This document shows, one piece after another, positions 52,727 to 61,181 of a DNA stretch of 64,000 nt. This DNA is from Barnesiella merdipullorum. Its GTDB lineage: Bacteria > Bacteroidota > Bacteroidia > Bacteroidales > Barnesiellaceae. The notes under the pieces are model-generated. The model saw only the letters and a program-made list of their open reading frames with translations, was not told the origin of the DNA and made no database searches. A program made the position numbers and the translations under genes. The stretch's first letter is position 1; every line of letters begins with the position of its first letter. Location: NCBI GenBank assembly GCA_019116365.1, contig DXBT01000022.1, forward strand, positions 1 through 64,000, in the 5' to 3' direction.

Positions 52727-55135
52727 ATGGAAGAAGATAAACAGAATAAAACGAAGGGGCGGAACTCGGAAGAGTCGTTTGACGTTACTGGCTTTTTGCT
52801 GGAGTGCCTTTCGCGCTGGAAATGGTTTGTTGCTTGCATCGTGTTGCTGGCGGCACTGTTCATGTTTTATGCCCTTCGGCAGACTCCGCAGTACGAGGTA
52901 ACGTCGGCCGTCTATATCCAGGACGACAAGAGCGACAACAGCAATGTGTTGTTGGAGAGCCTGGGCCTGTCGGCCTATAAGAACAATATCGACAACGAAA
53001 TAGAGGTTTTCCGTTCCAAGAATCAGATAACCGCGGTGGTCGAGTCGCTGGGGCTTTACAAGTCGTATGCCTGGAAACCGTTCATGCGCACGACACCGCT
53101 GTATGGCAATTCGCCGGTCGAACTCGTGCCCGACTCGATTGACCTGCGGGCCATACAATCGCCACTGACTATCGAACTGGAACCTCGCTCGGGTGGTAAA
53201 TTCCACCTCTTGGCCTATACCCATAATATCGATGGCGACAAGGTGGAGATTTGCGACGAGGTAATCGACGCTCTGCCTTATACGGTGCCGTTCAATGGTG
53301 GTACGGTGCAGATGCGATATACCGGCGATACTATCCCGGTGATGGAGAAGACCTTGCTGATGAGACTGTCCAATCCCAGAGGCATGAGCAAGACGATTGC
53401 CGAGAATCTGACCGTATCCTTTGCCTCGAAAGATGCGACCATCCTGTCGGTTGTCTATCGCACGCCGGTCGTTCAAGAAGGTAAGGACTTTGTCGCTGCG
53501 TTGGTCGATTTCTACAATATCGATGCCGCCAACCTCAAGAACCAGGGAAACGAGAAGACGCAGGAGTTTATCGACGCCCGCCTCTCGTCCATCTCCGAAG
53601 AGTTGGCGATAGCCGAGGCGCAGGTCGAAGCCTATCGCAGCCACAACAACTTGATAGACCTCTCGTCCGAAGCCAAACTGTATATTGAGCAAACGGGTTA
53701 TACCGATGAGAAGTTGGCCGAGCTGGAACTGCAAAAAAGTTTGGTCAATTATATCGAAGAGTTTCTGGCGGTCCCCGAAAACGAATATATGCCTATCCCG
53801 GTTTTGGGTATCGACGATAAAGATTTTTCTGAGCAGATAACCAGCTACAACAAGCTTTTGCAACAACGCGAGCGGCTGTTGCTCTCCTCGTCGGAGTCGA
53901 ACCCCATTGTCGTTGAACTCACCCGCAACATAAAGACCCAGCGGGTATTGTTGCTCAAAGGTGTGGAGAGCCTGTGCAAAGGGCTAGAGATCAAGAAACG
54001 GGATGTAACCCGGCAGGATAACAGAATCGAGGACAAGATCAAGAATGTGCCGCTCTATGAGCGGGAGCTCTCCGACATCATTCGCCAGCAACGCATCAAA
54101 GAGAACCTTTACGTCTTCTTGTTGGAAAAGCGTGAGGAGAACTCGCTGGCCAAGAGCATGGTGGTGCCGGTGGCCCGCATTATCGACGATCCCGACTCGA
54201 CGGGGCTGCCTGTGTCGCCCAAGAAGCTGCTGCTCTTGTGTGCCGCCGTTCTGTTGGGCGTGCTCATCCCGGGCTTTGTCATCTATATGAGAATGGTATT
54301 CTTCCCCATCCTGAAAGACAAGAAGACCCTCGAGCGGCTCACCTCCATACCCATTCTGGCCGAGATATCTCGCAAACCCAAGGGCAAATTCTTCGTGGTG
54401 GAAAAACAGAGTGTCGAGCCTATTGCCGAGCTGTTCAGACTGGTGCGTAACAACCTGCAATTCGTATTGACCAGTTCCGACAAGAAGGTACTGGCCGTCA
54501 CCTCATCGGTGATGCATGAGGGCAAGACCTTTATCGCCTCGAATATGGCTCTGAGCTTTGCGCTCACCGGCAAGCGAGTCTTGCTCATCGGGGTGGATAT
54601 ACGTCGGCCTCGCCTTTCGGAATATTTCCATCTCTCCAATCGCGAGGGGGTTACCACCTATCTCTCGGGCGTAAATAGCGATTTGGCTTCGCTCATCCAT
54701 TCCTCGGGTGTCGATGCCAATCTCGATATTCTCATGGCCGGGCCCATCCCGCCCAACCCCAACGAGCTGTTGATGAACAACCGGTTTGAACAGATGATCG
54801 ACTATGCTCGAGCCCACTACGACTATGTGATACTCGATACGGCTCCGTTGGGCATGGTATCCGATACCTTCCTGTTGACTCGTGCGGTCGATATCATGGT
54901 TTACGTGGCTCGTGCCAATTATACCAACAAGGCTGCTATCGAGATGTTGAACGAATGGATCGACTCCAAGCGTATTGCTGTGCCGGTCTATCTCATTCTG
55001 AACGATGTGAATATGGATTCCAAGGCCTATTCATATAGACAGTACGGCGGTAGCCGATATGGGTATGGTTATGGCTATGCTTCGGCAGACGAGCCCCTGC
55101 CGTGGTACAAGCGTTGGTTCCGCCGGAGAAATTGA
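52727..55135 (+). CDS. Wzc-like chain-length regulator and tyrosine autokinase
   Basis: This 802-aa inner-membrane protein has a Wzz-type N-terminal helix (about 33-50), a periplasmic coiled-coil-rich region, and a second helix (about 502-522). A cytoplasmic BY-kinase domain (about 560-770) follows. The kinase shows Walker A' VDIRRPRLSEYF and Walker B YVILDTAPLG. Its Walker A is atypical (TSSVMHEGKTFIASN). A Tyr-rich tail (SYRQYGGSRYGYGYGYAS) is the autophosphorylation cluster. It controls capsule or exopolysaccharide chain length with the adjacent Wza. No flippase, polymerase or glycosyltransferase gene follows; a terminator does. Confidence 0.92.
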   Translation: MEEDKQNKTKGRNSEESFDVTGFLLECLSRWKWFVACIVLLAALFMFYALRQTPQYEVTSAVYIQDDKSDNSNVLLESLGLSAYKNNIDNEIEVFRSKNQITAVVESLGLYKSYAWKPFMRTTPLYGNSPVELVPDSIDLRAIQSPLTIELEPRSGGKFHLLAYTHNIDGDKVEICDEVIDALPYTVPFNGGTVQMRYTGDTIPVMEKTLLMRLSNPRGMSKTIAENLTVSFASKDATILSVVYRTPVVQEGKDFVAALVDFYNIDAANLKNQGNEKTQEFIDARLSSISEELAIAEAQVEAYRSHNNLIDLSSEAKLYIEQTGYTDEKLAELELQKSLVNYIEEFLAVPENEYMPIPVLGIDDKDFSEQITSYNKLLQQRERLLLSSSESNPIVVELTRNIKTQRVLLLKGVESLCKGLEIKKRDVTRQDNRIEDKIKNVPLYERELSDIIRQQRIKENLYVFLLEKREENSLAKSMVVPVARIIDDPDSTGLPVSPKKLLLLCAAVLLGVLIPGFVIYMRMVFFPILKDKKTLERLTSIPILAEISRKPKGKFFVVEKQSVEPIAELFRLVRNNLQFVLTSSDKKVLAVTSSVMHEGKTFIASNMALSFALTGKRVLLIGVDIRRPRLSEYFHLSNREGVTTYLSGVNSDLASLIHSSGVDANLDILMAGPIPPNPNELLMNNRFEQMIDYARAHYDYVILDTAPLGMVSDTFLLTRAVDIMVYVARANYTNKAAIEMLNEWIDSKRIAVPVYLILNDVNMDSKAYSYRQYGGSRYGYGYGYASADEPLPWYKRWFRRRN

Positions 55136-55157
55136 TTTCGTTTTATACGATATATGG

Positions 55158-55194
55158 GGAGGACAACTTGCAAGAGTCGTCCTCTCTTTTTTTT
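55158..55194 (+). terminator. Terminator of wza-wzc
   Basis: GAGGAC (55159-55164) pairs with GTCCTC (55179-55184), followed by a long run of T's. It shows the export pair is a complete two-gene unit. Confidence 0.82.
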
Positions 55195-55208
55195 GCAGGG
55201 ACAGGGGT

Positions 55209-55256
55209 AAAAATAGAAGTCCCTCGAGCGTATTGTCGTGTGACTCTTGAGGGACT
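55209..55256 (-). terminator. Terminator of the flavodiiron protein gene
   Basis: AGTCCCTC (55218-55225) pairs with GAGGGACT (55249-55256). TATTTTTA follows on the minus strand. Confidence 0.78.
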
Positions 55257-55285
55257 CTGTTACAGGAAATATTTCTTTGGACGGC

Positions 55286-56473
55286 TTAAGCCTTGATGTG
55301 GGCAGCCATTTCGCGGCCCAAAGCCCGACAAAGTTCTTTGATCTCGGGGGTAAGCCCTTGTTTCATCTCTACGCAACAAGGTAGGGTTTCCCACTTCATC
55401 GATTCGGCAAAGGCGGCCAGATGTTTCACGGCGGCACCGGCCCAGGTAAAGGAGCCGAAGTAGCCGAATATCCGATTCTTGATGTCGCGGGTGGCAATCA
55501 TCTGGGTGAGCATATCGACTGCGGGATAGAGTCGGTTGGAGTAGGTGGGGCTGCCGATGATGAGTCCCCGATAGCGGAAGATGCTTTGGAGGATAAACGA
55601 GGGATCGTCGTGCGAAACGTTGTGCATCACGATATTCTTGATGCCGTTTGCAGCCAGCTCACGGGCAATCTCTTCGGCCATCTGTTCGGTGTGACCATAC
55701 ATGCTGCCATAGGCGATTACTACGCCCGGCTCGGCTTCATACCGGCTCAGACGGTCGTAGGTGTCGATAACCCGGTTCACCTCGTTCTCCCACACGGGAC
55801 CGTGGGTCGAGCAGATTTGCTTGATTTCTACCCCGGCCAGTTTCTTCAAGGCCGTTTGTACGGCCGATCCGTATTTGCCCACAATGTTGGAGTAGTAGCG
55901 GGTCATTTCGTTCCAATACTTCTCGGTATTCAACTGGGTGTCCTTGATACCGCCGTCGAGCGTGCCGAAGCAGCCGAAAGCATCGCCCGAGAAGAGCGTT
56001 TTAGTTTCGTGACAATAGGTCATCATCGTCTCGGGCCAGTGAACCATGGGCGTGAGGTAAAAAGTGAGCGTGTGTTTGCCCACGTTGAGGGTTTCGCCGT
56101 TTTTGATGCAGAGCGTGTTGTCGTCGATGCCATAGTAGCCCCTCACCATTTCGAGGGTTTTGGCGTTGCCCACGATCGTCATGTGGGGATATTTTTGACG
56201 GATGAATTGAATCGAGGCCGAGTGGTCGGGCTCCATGTGGTTGATGACCAGATAGTCGATTGTGCGGTCTCCGATAATTTCGGCGATGTGGTCGAGCAGC
56301 TGCTCGGTATAAGCCGCATCGGCGGTATCGACCAGTACATTCTTTTCGTCGGTAATCAGATAGGCGTTGTAGGATACTCCATAAGGGAGCGGCCAAAGGT
56401 TTTCAAACTTGCTTTTACAACGGTCGTTTACTCCTACATAGTGTATTCCTTCTGCGATTTCTGTTATCTTCAT
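55286..56473 (-). CDS. Flavodiiron protein (FprA-type O2/NO reductase)
   Basis: The 395-aa cytoplasmic enzyme reduces O2 to water (or NO to N2O) and protects anaerobes during oxygen exposure. The metallo-beta-lactamase-like di-iron domain (about 1-245) carries HMEPDH (His79, Glu81, Asp83, His84), VHWPE, SGDAFG and STHGPVW. The C-terminal flavodoxin domain (about 250-395) binds FMN (AYGSMYGHTEQMAEEIA; GSPTYSNRL). No rubredoxin domain is fused, so electrons come from a separate partner. Monocistronic; a -7 box TACTTTTG lies at 56553-56546. Confidence 0.95.
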   Translation of the reverse strand: MKITEIAEGIHYVGVNDRCKSKFENLWPLPYGVSYNAYLITDEKNVLVDTADAAYTEQLLDHIAEIIGDRTIDYLVINHMEPDHSASIQFIRQKYPHMTIVGNAKTLEMVRGYYGIDDNTLCIKNGETLNVGKHTLTFYLTPMVHWPETMMTYCHETKTLFSGDAFGCFGTLDGGIKDTQLNTEKYWNEMTRYYSNIVGKYGSAVQTALKKLAGVEIKQICSTHGPVWENEVNRVIDTYDRLSRYEAEPGVVIAYGSMYGHTEQMAEEIARELAANGIKNIVMHNVSHDDPSFILQSIFRYRGLIIGSPTYSNRLYPAVDMLTQMIATRDIKNRIFGYFGSFTWAGAAVKHLAAFAESMKWETLPCCVEMKQGLTPEIKELCRALGREMAAHIKA

Positions 56474-56724
56474 AATCCAATTAAATTAACCCGATATGAT
56501 AATAATATTCAAACACAAATGAGTCCCTTTTGTTTAAAAAGGCCTCAAAAGTAAGAAAAAAACCGCGAATCTATGCGTAGATTTAGAATTTATTTTTTTC
56601 TTTGTATAGAGAATCTTAATCTGGAATTAACTAATTACTAACTTGGGCCTATCTTGTGGCTCTGGAAACTGTGACGATAAAGCGGTTTGAGGATACACGA
56701 TGGCCCTGAAAAACATGAATCGTT

Positions 56725-57402
56725 ATGAAAAAGTATTTGGCAGAAATGTTGGGTACCTTTGTACTCGTATTGATGGGCTGCGGAAGCGCCGTCTTTGCCG
56801 GTAATGCGGCTGCTGCTTGTGGAGCAGGAGTAGGAACGTTGGGTGTAGCCATGGCTTTTGGCCTCTCGGTAGTAGCTATGGCCTATACCATTGGCGGCAT
56901 ATCGGGCTGCCATATCAACCCGGCCATTACGCTGGGGGTGTGGCTGTCGAAACGAATGAGCGGTAAGGATGCCGTGATGTATATGATTTTCCAGGTAATT
57001 GGTGCGATTATAGGCTCGGCCGTTATTTATGCCTTGGTTTCGACGGGTGGTTCGTCGGGTGCGACTATGACGGGAGCCAACAGCTTTGGCGAAGGTGAGG
57101 CGTTGCAGTCCTTCATAGCCGAGGCAGTCTTTACCTTTATCTTTGTGCTGGTGGTTCTGGGCACGACCGACGAAAAACGGGGTGCCGGTAATTTTGCCGG
57201 CCTGGCTATTGGTTTGGCTTTGGTACTGATTCACATCGTGTGTATCCCCATTACCGGCACGTCGGTCAATCCGGCCCGCAGTATTGCTCCGGCTCTCTTC
57301 GAGGGTGGTGTAGCGCTCTCGCAGTTGTGGCTCTTCATTGTGGCTCCCTTCTTTGGTGCAGCCTTGTCGGCCATCGTTTGGAACATATTGACCAAAGAGT
57401 AA
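56725..57402 (+). CDS. aqpZ: Aquaporin Z
   Basis: This 225-aa water channel has six transmembrane helices and both NPA half-helix motifs (GCHINPAITLG and GTSVNPARS). The selectivity-filter residues are of the narrow AqpZ kind (conserved His in IVCIPITGTS-preceding LIHIVC, and Arg after the second NPA). It moves water across the inner membrane. Monocistronic with two successive terminators downstream. The 250-nt upstream region holds the divergent flavodiiron promoter; I found no clean promoter for aqpZ. Confidence 0.96.
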   Translation: MKKYLAEMLGTFVLVLMGCGSAVFAGNAAAACGAGVGTLGVAMAFGLSVVAMAYTIGGISGCHINPAITLGVWLSKRMSGKDAVMYMIFQVIGAIIGSAVIYALVSTGGSSGATMTGANSFGEGEALQSFIAEAVFTFIFVLVVLGTTDEKRGAGNFAGLAIGLALVLIHIVCIPITGTSVNPARSIAPALFEGGVALSQLWLFIVAPFFGAALSAIVWNILTKE

Positions 57403-57420
57403 TCTGTTTGAGATAGAAAT

Positions 57421-57457
57421 AAGGCAGCGCTCCTGAATGGAGCGCTGCCTTTGTTTT
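57421..57457 (+). terminator. aqpZ terminator
   Basis: AAGGCAGCGCTCC pairs with GGAGCGCTGCCTT over a 5-nt loop, then TTGTTTTG. Confidence 0.87.
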
Positions 57458-57507
57458 GTGTAGGGACGAGTCGTGGTGTGAATCTCGTCTCCTCGATGGA
57501 ATAAAAC

Positions 57508-57548
57508 AGAAGCCCCCTTGTACCGAGTGGCGCAAGGGGGCTTTTTAT
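57508..57548. terminator. Bidirectional terminator, serA side
   Basis: AAGCCCCCTTG (57510-57520) pairs with CAAGGGGGCTT (57533-57543), followed by TTTATTA on the plus strand; it ends the serC-serA transcript from the other side. Confidence 0.85.
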
Positions 57549-57570
57549 TAGAAAAATTAGGTGGTCGCAA

Positions 57571-58491
57571 TTACTTGTTGACTCTGAACTTGTCGATACC
57601 CTCTTTCAAGAATCCTACCGACTGGCGGGCAGCGGCTATACCGGCATTGATATTGGCCTCGGCCGTTTGAGCACCCATCTTCTTGGGGGTGAAGAATACC
57701 CGGTCGCCAAATTTCTCGGACAGCGCGGCAGCGTTGGCCGGAGCCACGTCGGCTACATAGCGGAAGTCGGAACGCTCCTCGAGTACACGGGCCAGGTCTT
57801 CCTCGTGAATCACCTCTTTGCGAGCCGTGTTGATGAGCACGGCGCCTTTGGGCATGAGCGACATGAGCGCGTGGTTGATCGACTGTTTGGTCTCGGCGGT
57901 AGCCGGGATGTGCAGCGATACGAACTGGCAGGTGCGATAGAGATCCTCAACTGAAGCTACGGGTTTCACCCCGTCTTTCTCCATCACCTCGTTGGGGCAA
58001 TAGGGATCGAAGGCGTAGAGTTCCATGCCGAATCCTTTGGCTATGCGGGCGACGTTGCGGCCCACCTGGCCATAGGCGTGGATACCCAGCTTCTTGCCTT
58101 TGAGCTCGGTGCCCGAGGTGCCGTTGAAGTGGTTGCGAATCATCAGGATGGTCATGCCGAATACGAGTTCGGCCACGGCGTTGGAGTTTTGGCCCGGCGT
58201 GTTCATCACGCATACGCCTTTGGCCGTAGCGGCGTTCAGGTCGATGTTGTCGTAACCGGCACCGGCGCGAACGACGATTTTCAGTTTCTTGGCGTCGTCG
58301 AGCACCTCGGCATCGACGATGTCGCTGCGCACGATGAGTCCGTCGGCATCTTCGACCGCTTTCAGCAAGTCGGCTTTGGCGGTATATTTCTCCAGGAGTG
58401 CCATTTCGATACCGGCGGCATCGAGCACCTCTTTAATTCCGTTTACGGCTACGGCGGCAAACGGTTTTTCTGTGGCAACTACTATTTTCAT
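57571..58491 (-). CDS. serA: D-3-phosphoglycerate dehydrogenase (short, Lys-type)
   Basis: SerA oxidises 3-phosphoglycerate to 3-phosphohydroxypyruvate, the first step of serine synthesis. At 306 aa it lacks the regulatory ACT domain, so it should not show classic serine feedback. The NAD-binding loop is GIHAYGQVGRN, and catalytic Arg is in NTARKEV. The usual catalytic His (PHxG) is replaced by Lys271 in TPKKMGAQT. This matches the described type IIIK phosphoglycerate dehydrogenases of Entamoeba and Bacteroidetes. It lies 11 nt behind serC in the same transcript. Confidence 0.95.
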   Translation of the reverse strand: MKIVVATEKPFAAVAVNGIKEVLDAAGIEMALLEKYTAKADLLKAVEDADGLIVRSDIVDAEVLDDAKKLKIVVRAGAGYDNIDLNAATAKGVCVMNTPGQNSNAVAELVFGMTILMIRNHFNGTSGTELKGKKLGIHAYGQVGRNVARIAKGFGMELYAFDPYCPNEVMEKDGVKPVASVEDLYRTCQFVSLHIPATAETKQSINHALMSLMPKGAVLINTARKEVIHEEDLARVLEERSDFRYVADVAPANAAALSEKFGDRVFFTPKKMGAQTAEANINAGIAAARQSVGFLKEGIDKFRVNK

Positions 58492-58502
58492 AGTTCTCGG
58501 TA

Positions 58503-59570
58503 TTAGTGGTTCTTTTCAAATTCTTTCATGGCTTCGATGAGTACCTCGACGCTCGACTTGGGCATGGCGTTGTAGATCGAGGCTCTGAAACCACCCACCG
58601 AGCGGTGCCCCTTGATACCTACGATGCCTTTTGTGCCGGCAAATTCGATAAATGCACTTTCGAGATCTTTGTACTCCTCTTTCATGACGAAGCATACGTT
58701 CATGATCGAACGGTCTTCGTGTGCGGCGGTACCTACGAACATCTTGCTCGAGTCGATGGCATCGTAGAGGATGGCGGCTTTTTCCAGGTCGCGGCGTTCC
58801 ATCTCTTTGATGCCGCCCAGTTCTTTGTAGTATTTGAGGGTTTGCAGGGCTGCATAGATGGGCAGACACGGCGGGGTGTTGAACATGGAGCCTTTCTTCA
58901 CATGCGTGCGATAGTCGAGCATGGTGGGGATGGCGCGCTCTACATGGCCGAGGGCCGACTCCTTCACGATGACAATCGTTACACCGGCAGGGGCCAGGTT
59001 CTTTTGGGCACCGGCATAGATGACGTCGTATTTCGACACGTCGATGGGGCGCGAGAAGATATCGGATGACATATCGGCTACCAGGGGCACTTTTACGTCG
59101 GGGTCGAAACGCATTTCGGTACCATAGATCGTGTTGTTCGAGGTGAAGTGGAAGTAGTCCACGTCGTCGGGTACGGTATAGCCTTTGGGTATGTATGAGA
59201 AGTTGGCCTCTTTCGAAGAAGCAACCACGTCAACTTCGCCAAAGAGACGAGCCTCTTTGATGGCATTGACAGCCCAGGTACCGGTTTCGAGGTAGGCTGC
59301 TTTTTTGTTCAGCAAGTTGTAGGGAACCATGCAGAATTGCAGGCTGGCACCACCACCCAGGAACAGAACAGAGTATCCGTCGGGGATTTCGAGCAACTCT
59401 TTAACCAGGGCTTGAGCCTCTTCGATAACGGCTGTAAATTCCTTGCTGCGGTGCGAAATTTCCATCAGCGACAGGCCCGTACCGGCAAAGTTGATAACGG
59501 CATCGGCCGTATTTTTAATGGTGTACTCGCTCAGGATAGAGGGTCCTGCATAGAAATTGTGCTTCTTCAT
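58503..59570 (-). CDS. serC: Phosphoserine aminotransferase SerC
   Basis: SerC converts 3-phosphohydroxypyruvate and glutamate to phosphoserine; it is the second serine-pathway enzyme and also acts in pyridoxal phosphate synthesis. The 355-aa PLP enzyme (class V fold) has NFYAGPSILS at the N-terminus, LFLGGGASLQF for phosphate binding, the Schiff-base Lys in YAGAQKNLAPAG and the C-terminal GHRSVGGFRASIYNA. It is first gene of the serC-serA operon; a -7 box TACTTTTG lies on the minus strand at 59625-59618, about 48 nt upstream. Confidence 0.97.
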   Translation of the reverse strand: MKKHNFYAGPSILSEYTIKNTADAVINFAGTGLSLMEISHRSKEFTAVIEEAQALVKELLEIPDGYSVLFLGGGASLQFCMVPYNLLNKKAAYLETGTWAVNAIKEARLFGEVDVVASSKEANFSYIPKGYTVPDDVDYFHFTSNNTIYGTEMRFDPDVKVPLVADMSSDIFSRPIDVSKYDVIYAGAQKNLAPAGVTIVIVKESALGHVERAIPTMLDYRTHVKKGSMFNTPPCLPIYAALQTLKYYKELGGIKEMERRDLEKAAILYDAIDSSKMFVGTAAHEDRSIMNVCFVMKEEYKDLESAFIEFAGTKGIVGIKGHRSVGGFRASIYNAMPKSSVEVLIEAMKEFEKNH

Positions 59571-59722
59571 AACAATATTTGTTTAGTGTTTGGTATAAAT
59601 TTGGTTCTGATAGATTGCAAAAGTAATTCTTTTCTTTCTATATTTTGTTTTATTTGTATCTTTTTTGTTCTTGTAAATAACAAAATGCTGCTTGTTTGAT
59701 AGCTCGAGTTTGCATTTTGATG

Positions 59723-60994
59723 CTATTTGTATCGCCCTTTCCACAACTCGTTCAAGTGATCTTTCAGTTTGTTCTCGGCCGGATTATTCTGAGGCTTCCA
59801 CCAGCCGCTCTCCTTGAGGGCATCGGGCAGGTATTGCTGGTTGACAAAGTGGCCGGGATAGTCGTGGGCATATTTGTAGTCCTTGCCATAGTCGAGTTCT
59901 TTCATCAGTTGGGTGGGGGCGTTGCGCAGGTGCAGGGGCACCGGCAGGTTGCCGGTTTCGCGCACAGTACTCAGGGCCTGGTTGATGGCCATGTAGGCCG
60001 AGTTGCTCTTGGGTGAACTGGCCAGGTAGATGGTAGTCTCGGCCATGATGATGCGGCTCTCGGGCCACCCGATGTTCTGCACGGCGTCGAAGCAGGCGTT
60101 GGCCAGCAACAGGGCGTTGGGGTTGGCCAGCCCAATGTCTTCGGAGGCCGAGATGACCAGCCGGCGGGCAATGAAGGCGGGGTCTTCGCCACCCTCGACC
60201 ATACGGGCCAGCCAGTAGATGGCGGCGTCGGGGTCGCTGCCTCGTATCGATTTGATGAAGGCCGATATGATGTCGTAGTGCATCTCGCCGTTTTTGTCGT
60301 AGGCGGCCGGGTTTTGTTGCAACCGCTCGGTAACGATGGCATCGTCGATGACAATCGTTTCGTCGTCGCCGACGGCCTGCGAGATGAGGTCGATGATATT
60401 CAGCAGTTTGCGGGCATCGCCTCCCGAGTAGCGAAAGAGGGCATCGGTCTCGCGCACCTCGAATTTACGCGTTTTTAAATAGGAGTCGCAGTGGATGGCC
60501 CGGTCGAGCAGTTGTTGCAGGTGCTTGACTTCGAGCGGTTTGAGCACATATACCTGGCAGCGCGAGAGCAGCGGGCGGATGACCTCGAATGAGGGATTCT
60601 CGGTGGTGGCTCCGATGAGGGTCACCGTGCCGTATTCGACGGCTCCCAGCAGCGAGTCTTGCTGCGATTTGCTGAATCGGTGAATCTCGTCGATGAAGAG
60701 AATGGGACGCACCTTCGAAAAGATGTTGGCCTTGCAGCGGTCGAGTACCTCGCGCACCTCTTTTACTCCCGACTGTACGGCGCTGAGTGTGAAAAACGGG
60801 GCCTGCAACTGTTGCGATATGATGTGGGCCAGGGTGGTTTTGCCTACCCCCGGAGGCCCCCAGAGGATGAACGACGATATCTTGCCCGAGTCGATCATGC
60901 GGCGCAATACGGCACCCGGGCCTACCAGGTGTTCCTGCCCGATGTATTCGTCTAAGGTTTTGGGTCTGAGTCTCTCGGCCAAAGGTTGTAACAT
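59723..60994 (-). CDS. rarA: Replication-associated recombination protein RarA (MgsA)
   Basis: The 423-aa AAA+ ATPase acts at stalled replication forks and on single-stranded DNA ends with SSB. It has Walker A GPPGVGKTT (about 46-54), Walker B LFIDEIHRF (about 99-107), sensor 1 GATTENPSFEV, the helical lid and the C-terminal tetramerisation domain (AWPESRIIMAETTIYLA region near 310). Domain order and length are normal. It is monocistronic, divergent from the sialidase gene, with a good promoter at 61016-61047. Confidence 0.96.
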   Translation of the reverse strand: MLQPLAERLRPKTLDEYIGQEHLVGPGAVLRRMIDSGKISSFILWGPPGVGKTTLAHIISQQLQAPFFTLSAVQSGVKEVREVLDRCKANIFSKVRPILFIDEIHRFSKSQQDSLLGAVEYGTVTLIGATTENPSFEVIRPLLSRCQVYVLKPLEVKHLQQLLDRAIHCDSYLKTRKFEVRETDALFRYSGGDARKLLNIIDLISQAVGDDETIVIDDAIVTERLQQNPAAYDKNGEMHYDIISAFIKSIRGSDPDAAIYWLARMVEGGEDPAFIARRLVISASEDIGLANPNALLLANACFDAVQNIGWPESRIIMAETTIYLASSPKSNSAYMAINQALSTVRETGNLPVPLHLRNAPTQLMKELDYGKDYKYAHDYPGHFVNQQYLPDALKESGWWKPQNNPAENKLKDHLNELWKGRYK

Positions 60995-61015
60995 AATCGC
61001 TCCGTTCTGTTACGA

Positions 61016-61047
61016 CAAATATACTTCTTTCGAGTCGTTTTTCCAAG
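61016..61047 (-). promoter_or_regulatory. rarA promoter
   Basis: CTTG (61047-61044), 20 nt, TATATTTG (61023-61016) on the minus strand, 22 nt before the start codon. Confidence 0.72.
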
Positions 61048-61123
61048 GAAAGTGGGCGAAAGATACATGGACCTTTTCCGTTTTGTGGCGGGCTTGACGG
61101 ATGAGGTAAAAATTGAACGTTTC

Positions 61124-61155
61124 TTGGTGCGATAAGTGAAAAACTGTTATCTTTA
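61124..61155 (+). promoter_or_regulatory. Sialidase promoter
   Basis: TTG (61124-61126), 21 nt, TATCTTTA (61148-61155; one mismatch at the last position), 26 nt before the start codon. Confidence 0.62.
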
Positions 61156-61181
61156 CCCCCGCAAATTTAACGAAACAGATT

